48,030 bases of DNA, taken from assembly GCA_045590615.1 (NCBI GenBank), contig JAZNRH010000103.1, positions 1 through 48,030 of the forward strand. The letters are read 5' to 3'. The stretch's first letter is position 1, and each line of letters starts with the position of its first letter. A program made the position numbers and the translations under genes. The stretch is from RGIG6353 sp045590615 (lineage in GTDB: Bacteria; Bacillota; Clostridia; Oscillospirales; SIG627). The notes beneath the pieces were generated by a model. The model was not told the origin of the DNA. It made no database searches and worked only from the letters and a program-made list of their open reading frames with translations. Of this stretch, positions 14,131-22,174 are shown piece by piece.

Positions 14131-15402
14131 ATGAATCCACTTGATTTAACACCCAAAACGCTCGAAAAGATTATGATGGATTGGGACAAAATCCGTCCTA
14201 TGAGCTACGATAAATGGGCTGACCCATATACAAGATGCCGAGTAATTCTTATGAACGGTACAGAATTTGAGGCGAATTGGTTTACTCATCAATTTTCAAG
14301 AAACTGCAACGACAACGAGCTAAGGCGAGTGCTCGCCTTTATTCGCCGTTCGGAACAACAGCAGCAAAAGCTGGTCGGACTTCTCAAGCCCAGCGACGAA
14401 ACTCTGCTTGAGCACACGATCGGCTACGAGCAGGTTGCCGTTGACCTTACTGCCTGGCTTGCCAAAAACGAGCCCGACGCCTACGTAAAAAAGGCGCTCG
14501 ACTTTGCTCTGCTTGAGGACTTTGACCACCTGTACAGATATTCCGATTTCTTGGATATGGAAACGGGAGTCAAGGCTGAAAGGCTCGTAGGTGGCTATAC
14601 CGAAATTATGCCTGCAAGACCCACCGTTTCACACTACAGACACCCACTCGACACAGTGCGCTATTCAATAAACAACAAGACTGCATCTCCTCAGACAAAA
14701 CTGAACGTCGGCATTATTACTGCTGCCGAACAGCAAACAATGAACTACTATATGAACGTCTGCACAGCCTACCCCAACGAACGAGGCAGATTTTTGTACC
14801 AGGAAATCGGTATGGTAGAAGAAGACCACGTAACCCACTACGGAAGCCTCCTTGACCCATGTGCAACTTGGCTTGAAAACCTCGTTATGCACCAATACAC
14901 CGAGGCGTACCTCTACTATTCGGCATACTGCACCGAAACAGACTGCAACCTCAAGGAAATCTGGGAAATGCTCTTCGAGCAGGAGGTTACACATCTCCAC
15001 GTTGCATCCGACCTGCTTCGTCATATAGAGAAGAAGGAGCCTGAAATGGTCATCGGCTCAAACGGAACCTTCCCCTCTGTTCTCACTCTCGAATCAAATA
15101 TCCCATACGTGAGAACTGTGCTTGAAAACTCGGTACAGATGACAACAAATCTTGAAAACTACCAATGCGTGAACACCCTTCCACACGATGCCAATTTCTT
15201 CAAATACCAGAATATAGTCAACAACAATCTGAACAGCATCGAAAGTCACACGATTATCGAAGATTATATCAGGCAAAACGGACAGGATTATCGCTTCGAA
15301 ACAGCGCCCAATCCAATCGAAGCACTTCGTGACAGAACCACCGACAACACCACCCTCGGCAGAACCCCGGGTGTCTCCAACGCTTGTAATCTCGATATAT
15401 AG
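14131..15402 (+). CDS. Uncharacterised protein with ferritin-like metal-site motifs
   Basis: I do not recognise a named family. The 423-residue protein is helical and has repeated acidic/His patterns like ferritin-like dimetal carboxylate proteins: GYEQVAVDL (E100), LLEDFDHLYRYSDF (E129/D130, H133), QEIGMVEEDHVTHYG (E225, E230, H233, H236), YTEAYLYY (E258) and FEQEVTHLHVASD (E285, H288). This would give two four-helix units with ExxH-like ligands. No signal peptide or membrane segment is visible, and the last 60 residues look disordered. It stands alone on the plus strand with its own promoter, so neighbours do not help. A role in metal storage or oxidation chemistry is possible but unproven. 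Confidence 0.6.
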   Translation: MNPLDLTPKTLEKIMMDWDKIRPMSYDKWADPYTRCRVILMNGTEFEANWFTHQFSRNCNDNELRRVLAFIRRSEQQQQKLVGLLKPSDETLLEHTIGYEQVAVDLTAWLAKNEPDAYVKKALDFALLEDFDHLYRYSDFLDMETGVKAERLVGGYTEIMPARPTVSHYRHPLDTVRYSINNKTASPQTKLNVGIITAAEQQTMNYYMNVCTAYPNERGRFLYQEIGMVEEDHVTHYGSLLDPCATWLENLVMHQYTEAYLYYSAYCTETDCNLKEIWEMLFEQEVTHLHVASDLLRHIEKKEPEMVIGSNGTFPSVLTLESNIPYVRTVLENSVQMTTNLENYQCVNTLPHDANFFKYQNIVNNNLNSIESHTIIEDYIRQNGQDYRFETAPNPIEALRDRTTDNTTLGRTPGVSNACNLDI

Positions 15403-15448
15403 CAAACACAAACAAAAGGGGACTGTAAAAAAGCGAGCTCTCATAAAA

Positions 15449-15483
15449 CCGGAGGGTGCTTTTTACCAAAAAGCGCCCTCCGG
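15449..15483. other. Strong GC-rich hairpin
   Basis: CCGGAGGG-TGCTTTTT-ACC-AAAAAGCG-CCCTCCGG is an almost perfect inverted repeat just downstream of the ferritin-like gene. No T-run follows immediately, so it is not a classic terminator by itself; it may protect the 3' end of the transcript. Confidence 0.6.
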
Positions 15484-15492
15484 ACTCCCAAA

Positions 15493-15555
15493 AAGCATAA
15501 TTTGTTTAATTTTAGTTTTATATTACTAAAATTAAAGATAAAACTTATTATGCTT
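15493..15555. other. Long AT-rich hairpin
   Basis: Two nested pairings are present: AAGCATAAT (15493-15501) with ATTATGCTT (15547-15555), and TTTAATTTTAGT (15505-15516) with ACTAAAATTAAA (15525-15536). The structure lies between the two convergent genes and is not explained by termination alone. Confidence 0.55.
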
Positions 15556-15583
15556 GTAGAAAGCTTTATAAGGCAAACAAAAA

Positions 15584-15614
15584 GCTGTAAAAAACTAATT
15601 TAGTTTTTTACAGC
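15584..15614. terminator. Bidirectional GCTGTAAAAAAC hairpin
   Basis: GCTGTAAAAAACTAA and TTAGTTTTTTACAGC form a near-perfect palindrome followed by CATTTTTG on the plus side and preceded by AAAAA, placed between the convergent ferritin-like and htrA genes. It belongs to the same family as 106-143 and 40566-40606. Confidence 0.75.
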
Positions 15615-15622
15615 CATTTTTG

Positions 15623-17104
15623 TTATTCCGATGCCTCTGTAAGCGTTACTTCAAATTCTTTATATTCCGAATCGCGATAAACCTTGACAACTACCTTATC
15701 GCCGGGACGCTTGCTTGCAATTAACTCCTCAAGCTCCTCGTAGGTAGTGACGTCCTTGCCGTCAAAGGCTACGATAATGTCACTTCTCTTTATGCCTGCC
15801 TGCTGAGCAGGTGCGCCGGGTGTTAAGAAATACACGCAAACACCCAGTGGAAGCTCATAATACTTCGACTCTGCCTCGGTGATTGTATCACCCGAAACAC
15901 CAAGCATTGCTTTTCCTGTTACAAAGCTATCACTTGGACGGTCAACCACTGCTCCGTTTTCGCAAATCTGGTCAACAAGCTTCATTACTCCGTTAATTGG
16001 AAGCGCAAAGCCTATTCCCTCGTAGCTTGTCGATGAAAGCTTAAGGGTATTAATTCCGATGACCTCACCTCTCGAATTGAGCAAAGGACCACCCGAGTTG
16101 CCGGGGTTAATAGCGGCGTCAATCTGAATAACGCTCATCTTCTTCTGAACTCTTCCGTAAGCGTCGGTGATAGAAATATCTCTGTTTACCTTAGAAACCA
16201 TTCCTCTGGTCGCAGTTCCTGCAAGGTCAATTCCCGAAGGACAACCGATTGCAATAACCGTATCACCCTCAACCACTACATCCGAATTACCTATAACGAG
16301 AGCAGGAAGATTTTGCGCGTCAACCTTCAGCACAGCTACGTCTGAAAGCTGGTCATATCCAACAATTTCGGCTTCATACTCGGTTCCGTCCGAAAGAATA
16401 ACCTTAATACTCACGGCATCAGCAATTACGTGATAGTTAGTAACAACGTAGCCGTCACTCGTAATTATGAAACCTGAGCCAACGCCCTCATAGGTCTGAG
16501 TACCAAAGAAATAGCCGTAATTCTGTTCAACCATCGTTCTTATTCCGACAACGCTGGGGGTAGCCAATGCGATTATCTCCTGACTCGTAAGCTCTTTGCC
16601 GGTATACTTGTCGGAAACCTCGGGGATTGGCGTATAATTCGCATTATTCACCTTTTCGGCAATAGGCAGATTTGAATTTACAGCTGTCGAATACTCGATG
16701 GGCGAAGAGTTAGGCTTATCTGATTTTTGCGACATTGTATAATAAGTAATAAAAACCGAAAGCGTAGCAACAAAGAGAAAGGACATTGCTATTGCAGTCC
16801 ACTTCAGAAATCTGTTCTGACGCTTTGCCTTTGCCTCGACCTTCTCGTAGTTCCACTTTTGTGAAAATCCACCATAGCTGCTTTCGTCGCCTTGATTAAC
16901 AGTCTCCTCGCTCTTGACAAAATCATTTTGAGGCGTTTCAGGCTTTGCCTCTTCAACACTCTCCTGAGCTTCAACCGGCTCTTCTGCCTTCTCGGTCTCA
17001 AGCACAGCCTCTGCCTCTTCGCTCTCAACCTCATTCACAATGGGATTGATGTTTTCGGTCTGCTCCTGATTTTCATTTATTATTTCAAAATCTTTTTCAT
17101 TCAT
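15623..17104 (-). CDS. htrA: HtrA/DegP-like membrane-anchored serine protease
   Basis: This 493-residue protein has an acidic, Glu/Pro-rich cytoplasmic tail (1-97), one membrane helix (about 98-123), a trypsin-like protease domain and a C-terminal PDZ domain (about 395-490). The triad is intact: H225 in TNYHVIADA, D255 in LSDVAVLK and S337 in PGNSGGPLL. It should degrade misfolded proteins at the outer face of the membrane. The start is the ATG at 17104 behind GAAGGAGGAATTGA; a longer frame would begin inside that site. A 20-base perfect palindrome (17148-17167) lies upstream. The gene ends against the bidirectional terminator at 15584-15614. Confidence 0.93.
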   Translation of the reverse strand: MNEKDFEIINENQEQTENINPIVNEVESEEAEAVLETEKAEEPVEAQESVEEAKPETPQNDFVKSEETVNQGDESSYGGFSQKWNYEKVEAKAKRQNRFLKWTAIAMSFLFVATLSVFITYYTMSQKSDKPNSSPIEYSTAVNSNLPIAEKVNNANYTPIPEVSDKYTGKELTSQEIIALATPSVVGIRTMVEQNYGYFFGTQTYEGVGSGFIITSDGYVVTNYHVIADAVSIKVILSDGTEYEAEIVGYDQLSDVAVLKVDAQNLPALVIGNSDVVVEGDTVIAIGCPSGIDLAGTATRGMVSKVNRDISITDAYGRVQKKMSVIQIDAAINPGNSGGPLLNSRGEVIGINTLKLSSTSYEGIGFALPINGVMKLVDQICENGAVVDRPSDSFVTGKAMLGVSGDTITEAESKYYELPLGVCVYFLTPGAPAQQAGIKRSDIIVAFDGKDVTTYEELEELIASKRPGDKVVVKVYRDSEYKEFEVTLTEASE

Positions 17105-17147
17105 ATTCAATTCCTCCTTCAACGTTTACTATATAATAACACGCAAA

Positions 17148-17167
17148 TTTTAATAAATATTTATTAA
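17148..17167. promoter_or_regulatory. Perfect 20-base palindrome upstream of htrA
   Basis: TTTAATAAATATTTATTAAA reads the same on both strands and lies 44-63 bases ahead of the htrA start codon. It may be an operator, though such AT-rich palindromes can arise by chance in AT-rich DNA. Confidence 0.4.
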
Positions 17168-17262
17168 ATTGCAAGTAATTTTTATATTTTAGAGGAATTT
17201 TTAGTGAAAATAGAATTTTTATCAAAGCAAATCTAAATTACAGTTGAAGCATATTTTATAAG

Positions 17263-17299
17263 AAAAAAGACAGACAACACAAAAAATGTGCCGTCTGTC
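17263..17299 (-). terminator. Terminator of the polysaccharide operon
   Basis: On the minus strand GACAGACGGCAC and GTGTTGTCTGTC pair around a T-rich loop and are followed by TTTTTTC. It lies immediately after the last glycosyltransferase gene and ends the 13-kb operon. Confidence 0.88.
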
Positions 17300-17305
17300 G
17301 TATTA

Positions 17306-18523
17306 TTACTTATTTTCTTCAAAGCTTTTCATGATTGTTTTATAACTTAATTCTACAGTATAATTCTCATTCAAAAAGTCCCACGCCTTATTCCCCATTT
17401 CACTTAAATCCGTACAACAAATTGTCTTTGTCAAATCTGCAAACGAATCTACGTTATCGCTCTTGCACCACCAACCAAAACCGTTATCTTCAACAATTCT
17501 TCCAATATCGGTATTTGAATCAGTAACACACATAACAGGAATCTTTGCCTGCATATATGAAAGCAATCTGCTTGGAAAATTTGGTATAGTAAATCTATGG
17601 TCAAGGAAAATCATTCCCACTTCACAAGCAGCAACCATTCTGTCATAATCATCTCTGGGGAGTTTTTTCATTAATTTCACGTTTTGGGGATGAAATTCGT
17701 TTATATAAGCATCCAACATATAATATTCCGTACCGTTACCCACAATTAAAAAATATGCCTGTTCATTTTCGGCCTGGCTTTTCAAGCACTCAATTAAAAA
17801 GGGTATTCCTTGAGGCTTTCCTAAATTTCCTCCATAAACAAAAACCTTTTTGTCAATTGGAATATCATACTTTTTTCTTATCGAAATACGTTCTTCTTGT
17901 GATATAGACATATCACAAGGTTCAATGCTATTCGGACAAACCTCGACCTTATTAGCATCAACCTCCAAATTATGTTTCAAAACAAAATCAACATTGGCAG
18001 GACTCATACATCCGATTTTATCAGACATCGCATAAAGCTTCTTTTCTTTATTTCTGAAATACTTGTACAGGATTCCTTTAACACCGGTTTTACTCATCAT
18101 CCCTATGTCTACTGCATTCTGGGGAAAAATATCCTTAAGAAGCAAATATGTTTTAGCTCCATCGCGTTTTTTGATATACTGAACAGCGCCCGCCAATGTA
18201 ATCGGAGGAGTTGAATACAATACCAAATCAAACTTCACATGCGACAAATTTTTCTTTATAGCAGATATGAATTGTGTCTCAAGAAGAACCATTGATATGC
18301 CCTTTTCAATCAAATTTGTCTTTTGAACGTTTCCGGTTCTAACCTTCAAAATATCCACGTTTCCACTTTTTATAAAATGTGTCTTTTCGTTATTTCTTCT
18401 TTCTGTAGGAGAAACAATATAAACATTATGCTCTTTTTTTGAAAATTCTCTTAATAAATCCTCATATATACCGTGATTTTCAATACTCTTAACGTCAAAC
18501 AAGGTAATAAATAAAATGTTCAT
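17306..18523 (-). CDS. Glycosyltransferase family 4 (GT-B fold), last gene of operon
   Basis: This 405-residue GT-B transferase should add one sugar to the lipid-linked repeat unit at the inner face of the membrane. The N-terminal domain has FDLVLYSTPPITLAGAV and TYLLLKDIFPQNAVDIGM, resembling transferases found with UDP-L-FucNAc genes. The C-terminal nucleotide-sugar domain has FVYGGNLGKPQGIPFLIECL and FPSRLLSYMQAKIPVMCVTD. No membrane helix is clear. It is 10 bases after the HAD gene. Donor and acceptor cannot be read; L-FucNAc transfer is possible but not shown. Confidence 0.87.
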   Translation of the reverse strand: MNILFITLFDVKSIENHGIYEDLLREFSKKEHNVYIVSPTERRNNEKTHFIKSGNVDILKVRTGNVQKTNLIEKGISMVLLETQFISAIKKNLSHVKFDLVLYSTPPITLAGAVQYIKKRDGAKTYLLLKDIFPQNAVDIGMMSKTGVKGILYKYFRNKEKKLYAMSDKIGCMSPANVDFVLKHNLEVDANKVEVCPNSIEPCDMSISQEERISIRKKYDIPIDKKVFVYGGNLGKPQGIPFLIECLKSQAENEQAYFLIVGNGTEYYMLDAYINEFHPQNVKLMKKLPRDDYDRMVAACEVGMIFLDHRFTIPNFPSRLLSYMQAKIPVMCVTDSNTDIGRIVEDNGFGWWCKSDNVDSFADLTKTICCTDLSEMGNKAWDFLNENYTVELSYKTIMKSFEENK

Positions 18524-18532
18524 TCCATTCGC

Positions 18533-19168
18533 CTACTTCCCTACGTAATATAAGCCATCGCTGTTTCTAAACCAAATACATCTCATGCCAAGTAATTCCG
18601 GAGCTATAAAATCCTTCTTTATATTGTCGCCAACATAACACATTTCTTCAAACGGAAATTGAAATCTCTCCTGCATTTTCACAAACGAGGCCTTGTTAGG
18701 TTTACGATATTCGGGGCCTCCAAGCTCATCCGTAATTATAATATCATCAACCAGCTCAGTCAAACCAAGTGCCTTGATTTTTGCTCTTTGACCTTCAGGT
18801 CTGCCATCAGTAATAATACCAAGCTTATACCCATTTTTACGAAGCTGTAGGAGAAGCTCCTTTGCCCCCTTATAAAAACTGATTTCAGGCTGATGAAAAC
18901 GATATAAAGAAAGACATTTTTGCTTCAGATCTTCATCGTAAATGCCCTCTGAAATCAAGACCTCATCTATTGCAGACTTGTTTTGTTCAAAGGCTTGCCA
19001 TAACTTTTCTTCCATACGTTCTACGTGTGGAAATGCATTAGCTATAGCTCGATAACCACTTCGAACATACTCTTTTTCGCTATATAAAGTGTCATCCAAA
19101 TCAAAGATAATCACATTTAGCGATTGAAAATAATTCGAAGCCTCTGTTATATTTTCAATTTCAATCAA
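18533..19168 (-). CDS. HAD-family hydrolase paired with ATP-grasp enzyme
   Basis: This 211-residue HAD phosphatase-like protein has motif I FDLDDTLYSEK (D23, D25), motif II LGIITDGRPEG and motif III/IV KPNKASF with CYVGDNIKKDF. I set the start at the TTG at 19168: GGAGAAAAAA lies directly ahead, inside the end of the ATP-grasp gene, and the two genes overlap by 8 bases. An earlier in-frame start would overlap by about 60 bases and lacks a site. Tight coupling suggests it acts with the ATP-grasp ligase, for example by removing phosphate from its substrate or product. That role is a guess. Confidence 0.85.
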   Translation of the reverse strand: MIEIENITEASNYFQSLNVIIFDLDDTLYSEKEYVRSGYRAIANAFPHVERMEEKLWQAFEQNKSAIDEVLISEGIYDEDLKQKCLSLYRFHQPEISFYKGAKELLLQLRKNGYKLGIITDGRPEGQRAKIKALGLTELVDDIIITDELGGPEYRKPNKASFVKMQERFQFPFEEMCYVGDNIKKDFIAPELLGMRCIWFRNSDGLYYVGK

Positions 19169-20150
19169 TTTTTTCTCCTTCGTTAACACATATGCTTTGG
19201 TCAAATCGGCTGTAAATTGCACCGTCTTTTGCAGCTTTATTCTGATATTTCAGTGTCTCTCCACTTAACATTTGCAAAACTGCTTTTGCACTGTCTGCAC
19301 CGGCTTTAATACTTAAAGGAGCACCTCCACCGAAACGAGGATTTATTTCTATATAATAGTTGTCGCCCGTATTTTCATCTTGTATAAGCTGAACCGTAAT
19401 CTGTCCACAAGGCTTGTAGTCATCAATCAAACGTAACATTTCAGAAATCATAACGTCGTCTTGAGTAATCCTTGTTTTTAACACCTCGCCGGAACGAACA
19501 GCAATTCGTTCCCTTGGAGTAATAAACACGGGGTTTCCGTCATAATCGCAAAAAATATCTATGGTGAATTCTCTTCCTTTAACGAAAGGCTGGATAACGT
19601 AATCCTTGATTTTTTCCGCATAAAGCTTCAAATCCTCAAGATTTCCAACCTTATAAGCATCAATACTTGAGCTTCCGTCTTTAGGCTTTATAAAGGCAGG
19701 AAAATCAACTGTACCATTCTGCACCAGCTTCTCGTATGCTTCAACACTGTTTACAGACAAAGGAGACTTCAAGCCACAAGAAATAAAATAATCAGAAGTA
19801 TAATTTTTATCTCTGCACAATTTTATTTTATCCGTTGCAGATATCAAAACCTTTGTTCCAACAGCTTCAAACTTATTTTTATTTTCAGAAAGAAGCAAAA
19901 GATCCGTATCAATGGTTGGGATCAGACAGTCTACTTTTTCAAGCTCACAAATAGAAAGAAGTTGTGGAATATAGTTTTTATCTTTAATTCTACATACAAT
20001 CTGTGTTTCGTCGCAAAAATACAACGCAGGAGCATCTGACGACATATCCGCACCAATTATAGTCAAATCAACCTTCAAATCCTCTGCTGCTTTTCTGAAC
20101 GCTTGAACAAGCTCTACACGACGGCCTATACTTGTAAATAAAATCTTCAT
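19161..20150 (-). CDS. ATP-grasp ligase (carbamoyl-phosphate synthase-like)
   Basis: This 329-residue protein has a pre-ATP-grasp N-terminus (ILFTSIGRRVELVQAF) and an ATP-grasp core with FPAFIKPKDGSSS, YVIQPFVKGREFTIDIFCD and the metal site IEINPRFGGGAPLS. Such enzymes join a carboxylate to an amine or thiol at the cost of ATP. In a polysaccharide operon it may attach an amino acid or other acid to a sugar, but I cannot name the substrates. The ATG at 20150 is preferred over a TTG five codons upstream because GGAG lies nine bases ahead. It is translationally coupled to the HAD gene. Confidence 0.87.
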   Translation of the reverse strand: MKILFTSIGRRVELVQAFRKAAEDLKVDLTIIGADMSSDAPALYFCDETQIVCRIKDKNYIPQLLSICELEKVDCLIPTIDTDLLLLSENKNKFEAVGTKVLISATDKIKLCRDKNYTSDYFISCGLKSPLSVNSVEAYEKLVQNGTVDFPAFIKPKDGSSSIDAYKVGNLEDLKLYAEKIKDYVIQPFVKGREFTIDIFCDYDGNPVFITPRERIAVRSGEVLKTRITQDDVMISEMLRLIDDYKPCGQITVQLIQDENTGDNYYIEINPRFGGGAPLSIKAGADSAKAVLQMLSGETLKYQNKAAKDGAIYSRFDQSICVNEGEKID

Positions 20151-20231
20151 TATATCATTCTCCAATCTATTTTATGCAAAAAATACTACCGATAAAAAAA
20201 CTTACGAAAGCAAAGAGCTTTTCTTTTTATA

Positions 20232-20873
20232 TTATTTATTAAGCGTACGTTCTTCGCTTCCCATAAATTCTTCCATTGTTACAGAGGTAGCAGAAGATAT
20301 ACCTTCTCGTTTTAATACCTTTCCAACAGTCCGGAACATTATCTTCCAATCTCCAACGAACGTAATATTATCTACGTATTGAACGTCATAATTAAATTTT
20401 TCTTCCCAACTAATCGCATTTCTTCCATTTACTTGCGCAAGCCCGGTAATTCCGGGGCGAACCTCAAGTCTTCTTTTCTGATGCTCTGAATATCTTGGTA
20501 TGTACTTCAAATATAAAGCCCTCGGTCCACACAAAGAACAGTTTGTATTAACAACATTCCAAAGAGTAGGAAGCTCGTCTAAAGAAGTGGCACGAAGTAT
20601 TTTGCCAAATCTTCCCAATCGTTGTTCGTCAGGCAATAAATTTCCGTTTTCATCTCTTTCGTCAGACATAGAACGAAACTTGTACATATTAAAAGGTTTT
20701 CCGTTCTTGCCTGCTCTTTCTTGCTTGAAAACAATCGGACTACCTAATTTAACCCTAACTAAAATTGCTACAACAAGCAAAACCGGACTCAACAAAATAA
20801 GCGCAACTGTAGCTAAAAAAACGTCTTGCGGTACTTTTATAAATCTTTCATAAAAACCTTTTTTGTTTTTCAT
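20232..20873 (-). CDS. Initiating phosphosugar transferase (PglC/WbaP C-terminal type)
   Basis: This 213-residue protein transfers a sugar-1-phosphate to undecaprenyl phosphate, the first step of repeat-unit synthesis. It has one N-terminal membrane-embedded segment (about 18-42), then FKQERAGKNGKPFNMYKFRSM, the catalytic-type DE in SLDELPTLWNVV, and PGITGLAQVNGRNA. One block is unusual: the customary GDMS-x-x-GPRPL reads TNCSLCGPRAL here. GAGGT precedes the ATG, and the DegT aminotransferase gene lies just upstream. A diamino- or acetamido-sugar phosphate is the likely substrate, from the neighbours. Confidence 0.92.
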   Translation of the reverse strand: MKNKKGFYERFIKVPQDVFLATVALILLSPVLLVVAILVRVKLGSPIVFKQERAGKNGKPFNMYKFRSMSDERDENGNLLPDEQRLGRFGKILRATSLDELPTLWNVVNTNCSLCGPRALYLKYIPRYSEHQKRRLEVRPGITGLAQVNGRNAISWEEKFNYDVQYVDNITFVGDWKIMFRTVGKVLKREGISSATSVTMEEFMGSEERTLNK

Positions 20874-20882
20874 TCAAATACC

Positions 20883-22148
20883 TCACATAAAACATGATTT
20901 TACAATTTCAATTATTATATCCTGCTGTTCTGTTGTCATTGAAATATCGCTTGGCAAACACAGACCCCTGTCAAAAATGTCAGCCCCAACGTCTGCCACT
21001 TCGCCTGCAATATATGCATTAGTTCCACAACGTCCACTTCCCTGACAAGTTATGAATTCATGCATTCTGTACATCGGCTGAATATGCATAGGCTTCCATA
21101 TTGGTCTTCCCTCAGCATTATATTTTGCAAGCGTTTCGAGTATTTGTGTTGGACACGTCTTTCCTTTTTCTGATATATATATAGCTGTTGAATCATCTCT
21201 GACCTGTTTGCACATATAATCTTTGTCTATAATTATAGCAGAAAGCCAATAATTAGGTTCAGTATTATCCGTTATAGGATTCATTCGTACCGGCAAATCC
21301 TCAAAGCCCCTCTTGTATCGCTCGTAAATTGCCTTTTTTCTTGCTATGTGCTCTTCTAAATACGGATATTGACCTCGAACAACACCTGCTATCACGTTGC
21401 TCATACGATAGTTATAACCAACCTCCTCGTGCTGATACCAAGGAGCATTTTCTCTTGACTGCGTTGACCATTTGCGAACTTTATTTGCAACGGCAATATC
21501 ATTAGTTAAAAAGCATCCACCCGAAGAACCCGTAATTATTTTATTACCATTATAACTAATAGCAGAATAATCTCCAAAAGAACCACACTGTCTACCATTA
21601 ATCGTAGCGCCCATAGCCTCAGCGGCATCTTCTATTAACAATGCCCCGTGTTCTTCGCAGATTTTTTTAATCAAATCCATTCTGCCCGGGAAGCCATATA
21701 ATTCAGCAGAAACCACAAGCTTTACCTCGGGATACATTTCAAAAGCCTTCTCCAAAGCGACAGGACTCATATTCCAAGATTCTATTTCAGTATCAATAAA
21801 TATAGGAATACCACCTTCATAAACAACAGGATTAAGTGTTGCATCAAAGGTCATATCACTGCAAAAAACTCGTTTTCCCTCTAATGCGCCGTGGCTTATC
21901 ATAGGTTTACCGTAAAGAGTTTCCCCTGCGTGCTTAACTGCAAGATGAAGCGCCGCGGTACACGTAGAAAGCCCTACAGCGTATTTCATTTGAGCTTTTT
22001 CTGCAGCAATTCTTTCTACCTCATTTATGTTATTGCCCACAGTAGACATCCAATTAGTATCATACGCTTCTTGTACGTACTTCATTTCTTCACCGTGCAT
22101 TGTCGGTGTAGCAAGCCAAACTTTCTTTTCAAAAGGCTTAATATTCAT
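20883..22148 (-). CDS. DegT/DnrJ/EryC1/StrS sugar aminotransferase (PglE-like)
   Basis: This 421-residue PLP enzyme aminates a nucleotide-linked 4-keto sugar. The PLP lysine is in SYNGNKIITGSSGG, and VSAELYGFPGRMDLI and LLIEDAAEAMGA hold the ring-stacking and Asp residues of the family. Its place next to a PglC-like transferase, and a PglD-like acetyltransferase in the same operon, point to a diacetamido-trideoxyhexose of the bacillosamine kind. The needed C5-retaining 4,6-dehydratase (PglF type) is not in this window; only the CapE-type enzyme is. AGGAG precedes the ATG. Confidence 0.9.
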   Translation of the reverse strand: MNIKPFEKKVWLATPTMHGEEMKYVQEAYDTNWMSTVGNNINEVERIAAEKAQMKYAVGLSTCTAALHLAVKHAGETLYGKPMISHGALEGKRVFCSDMTFDATLNPVVYEGGIPIFIDTEIESWNMSPVALEKAFEMYPEVKLVVSAELYGFPGRMDLIKKICEEHGALLIEDAAEAMGATINGRQCGSFGDYSAISYNGNKIITGSSGGCFLTNDIAVANKVRKWSTQSRENAPWYQHEEVGYNYRMSNVIAGVVRGQYPYLEEHIARKKAIYERYKRGFEDLPVRMNPITDNTEPNYWLSAIIIDKDYMCKQVRDDSTAIYISEKGKTCPTQILETLAKYNAEGRPIWKPMHIQPMYRMHEFITCQGSGRCGTNAYIAGEVADVGADIFDRGLCLPSDISMTTEQQDIIIEIVKSCFM

Positions 22149-22174
22149 CTCTCAACTCTCCTTTTATATTTTAA

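Noticed and set aside
15449..15614. Hairpin cluster as a complete insertion sequence
   Set aside because: No transposase, no terminal inverted repeats spanning the cluster and no target-site duplication can be seen.
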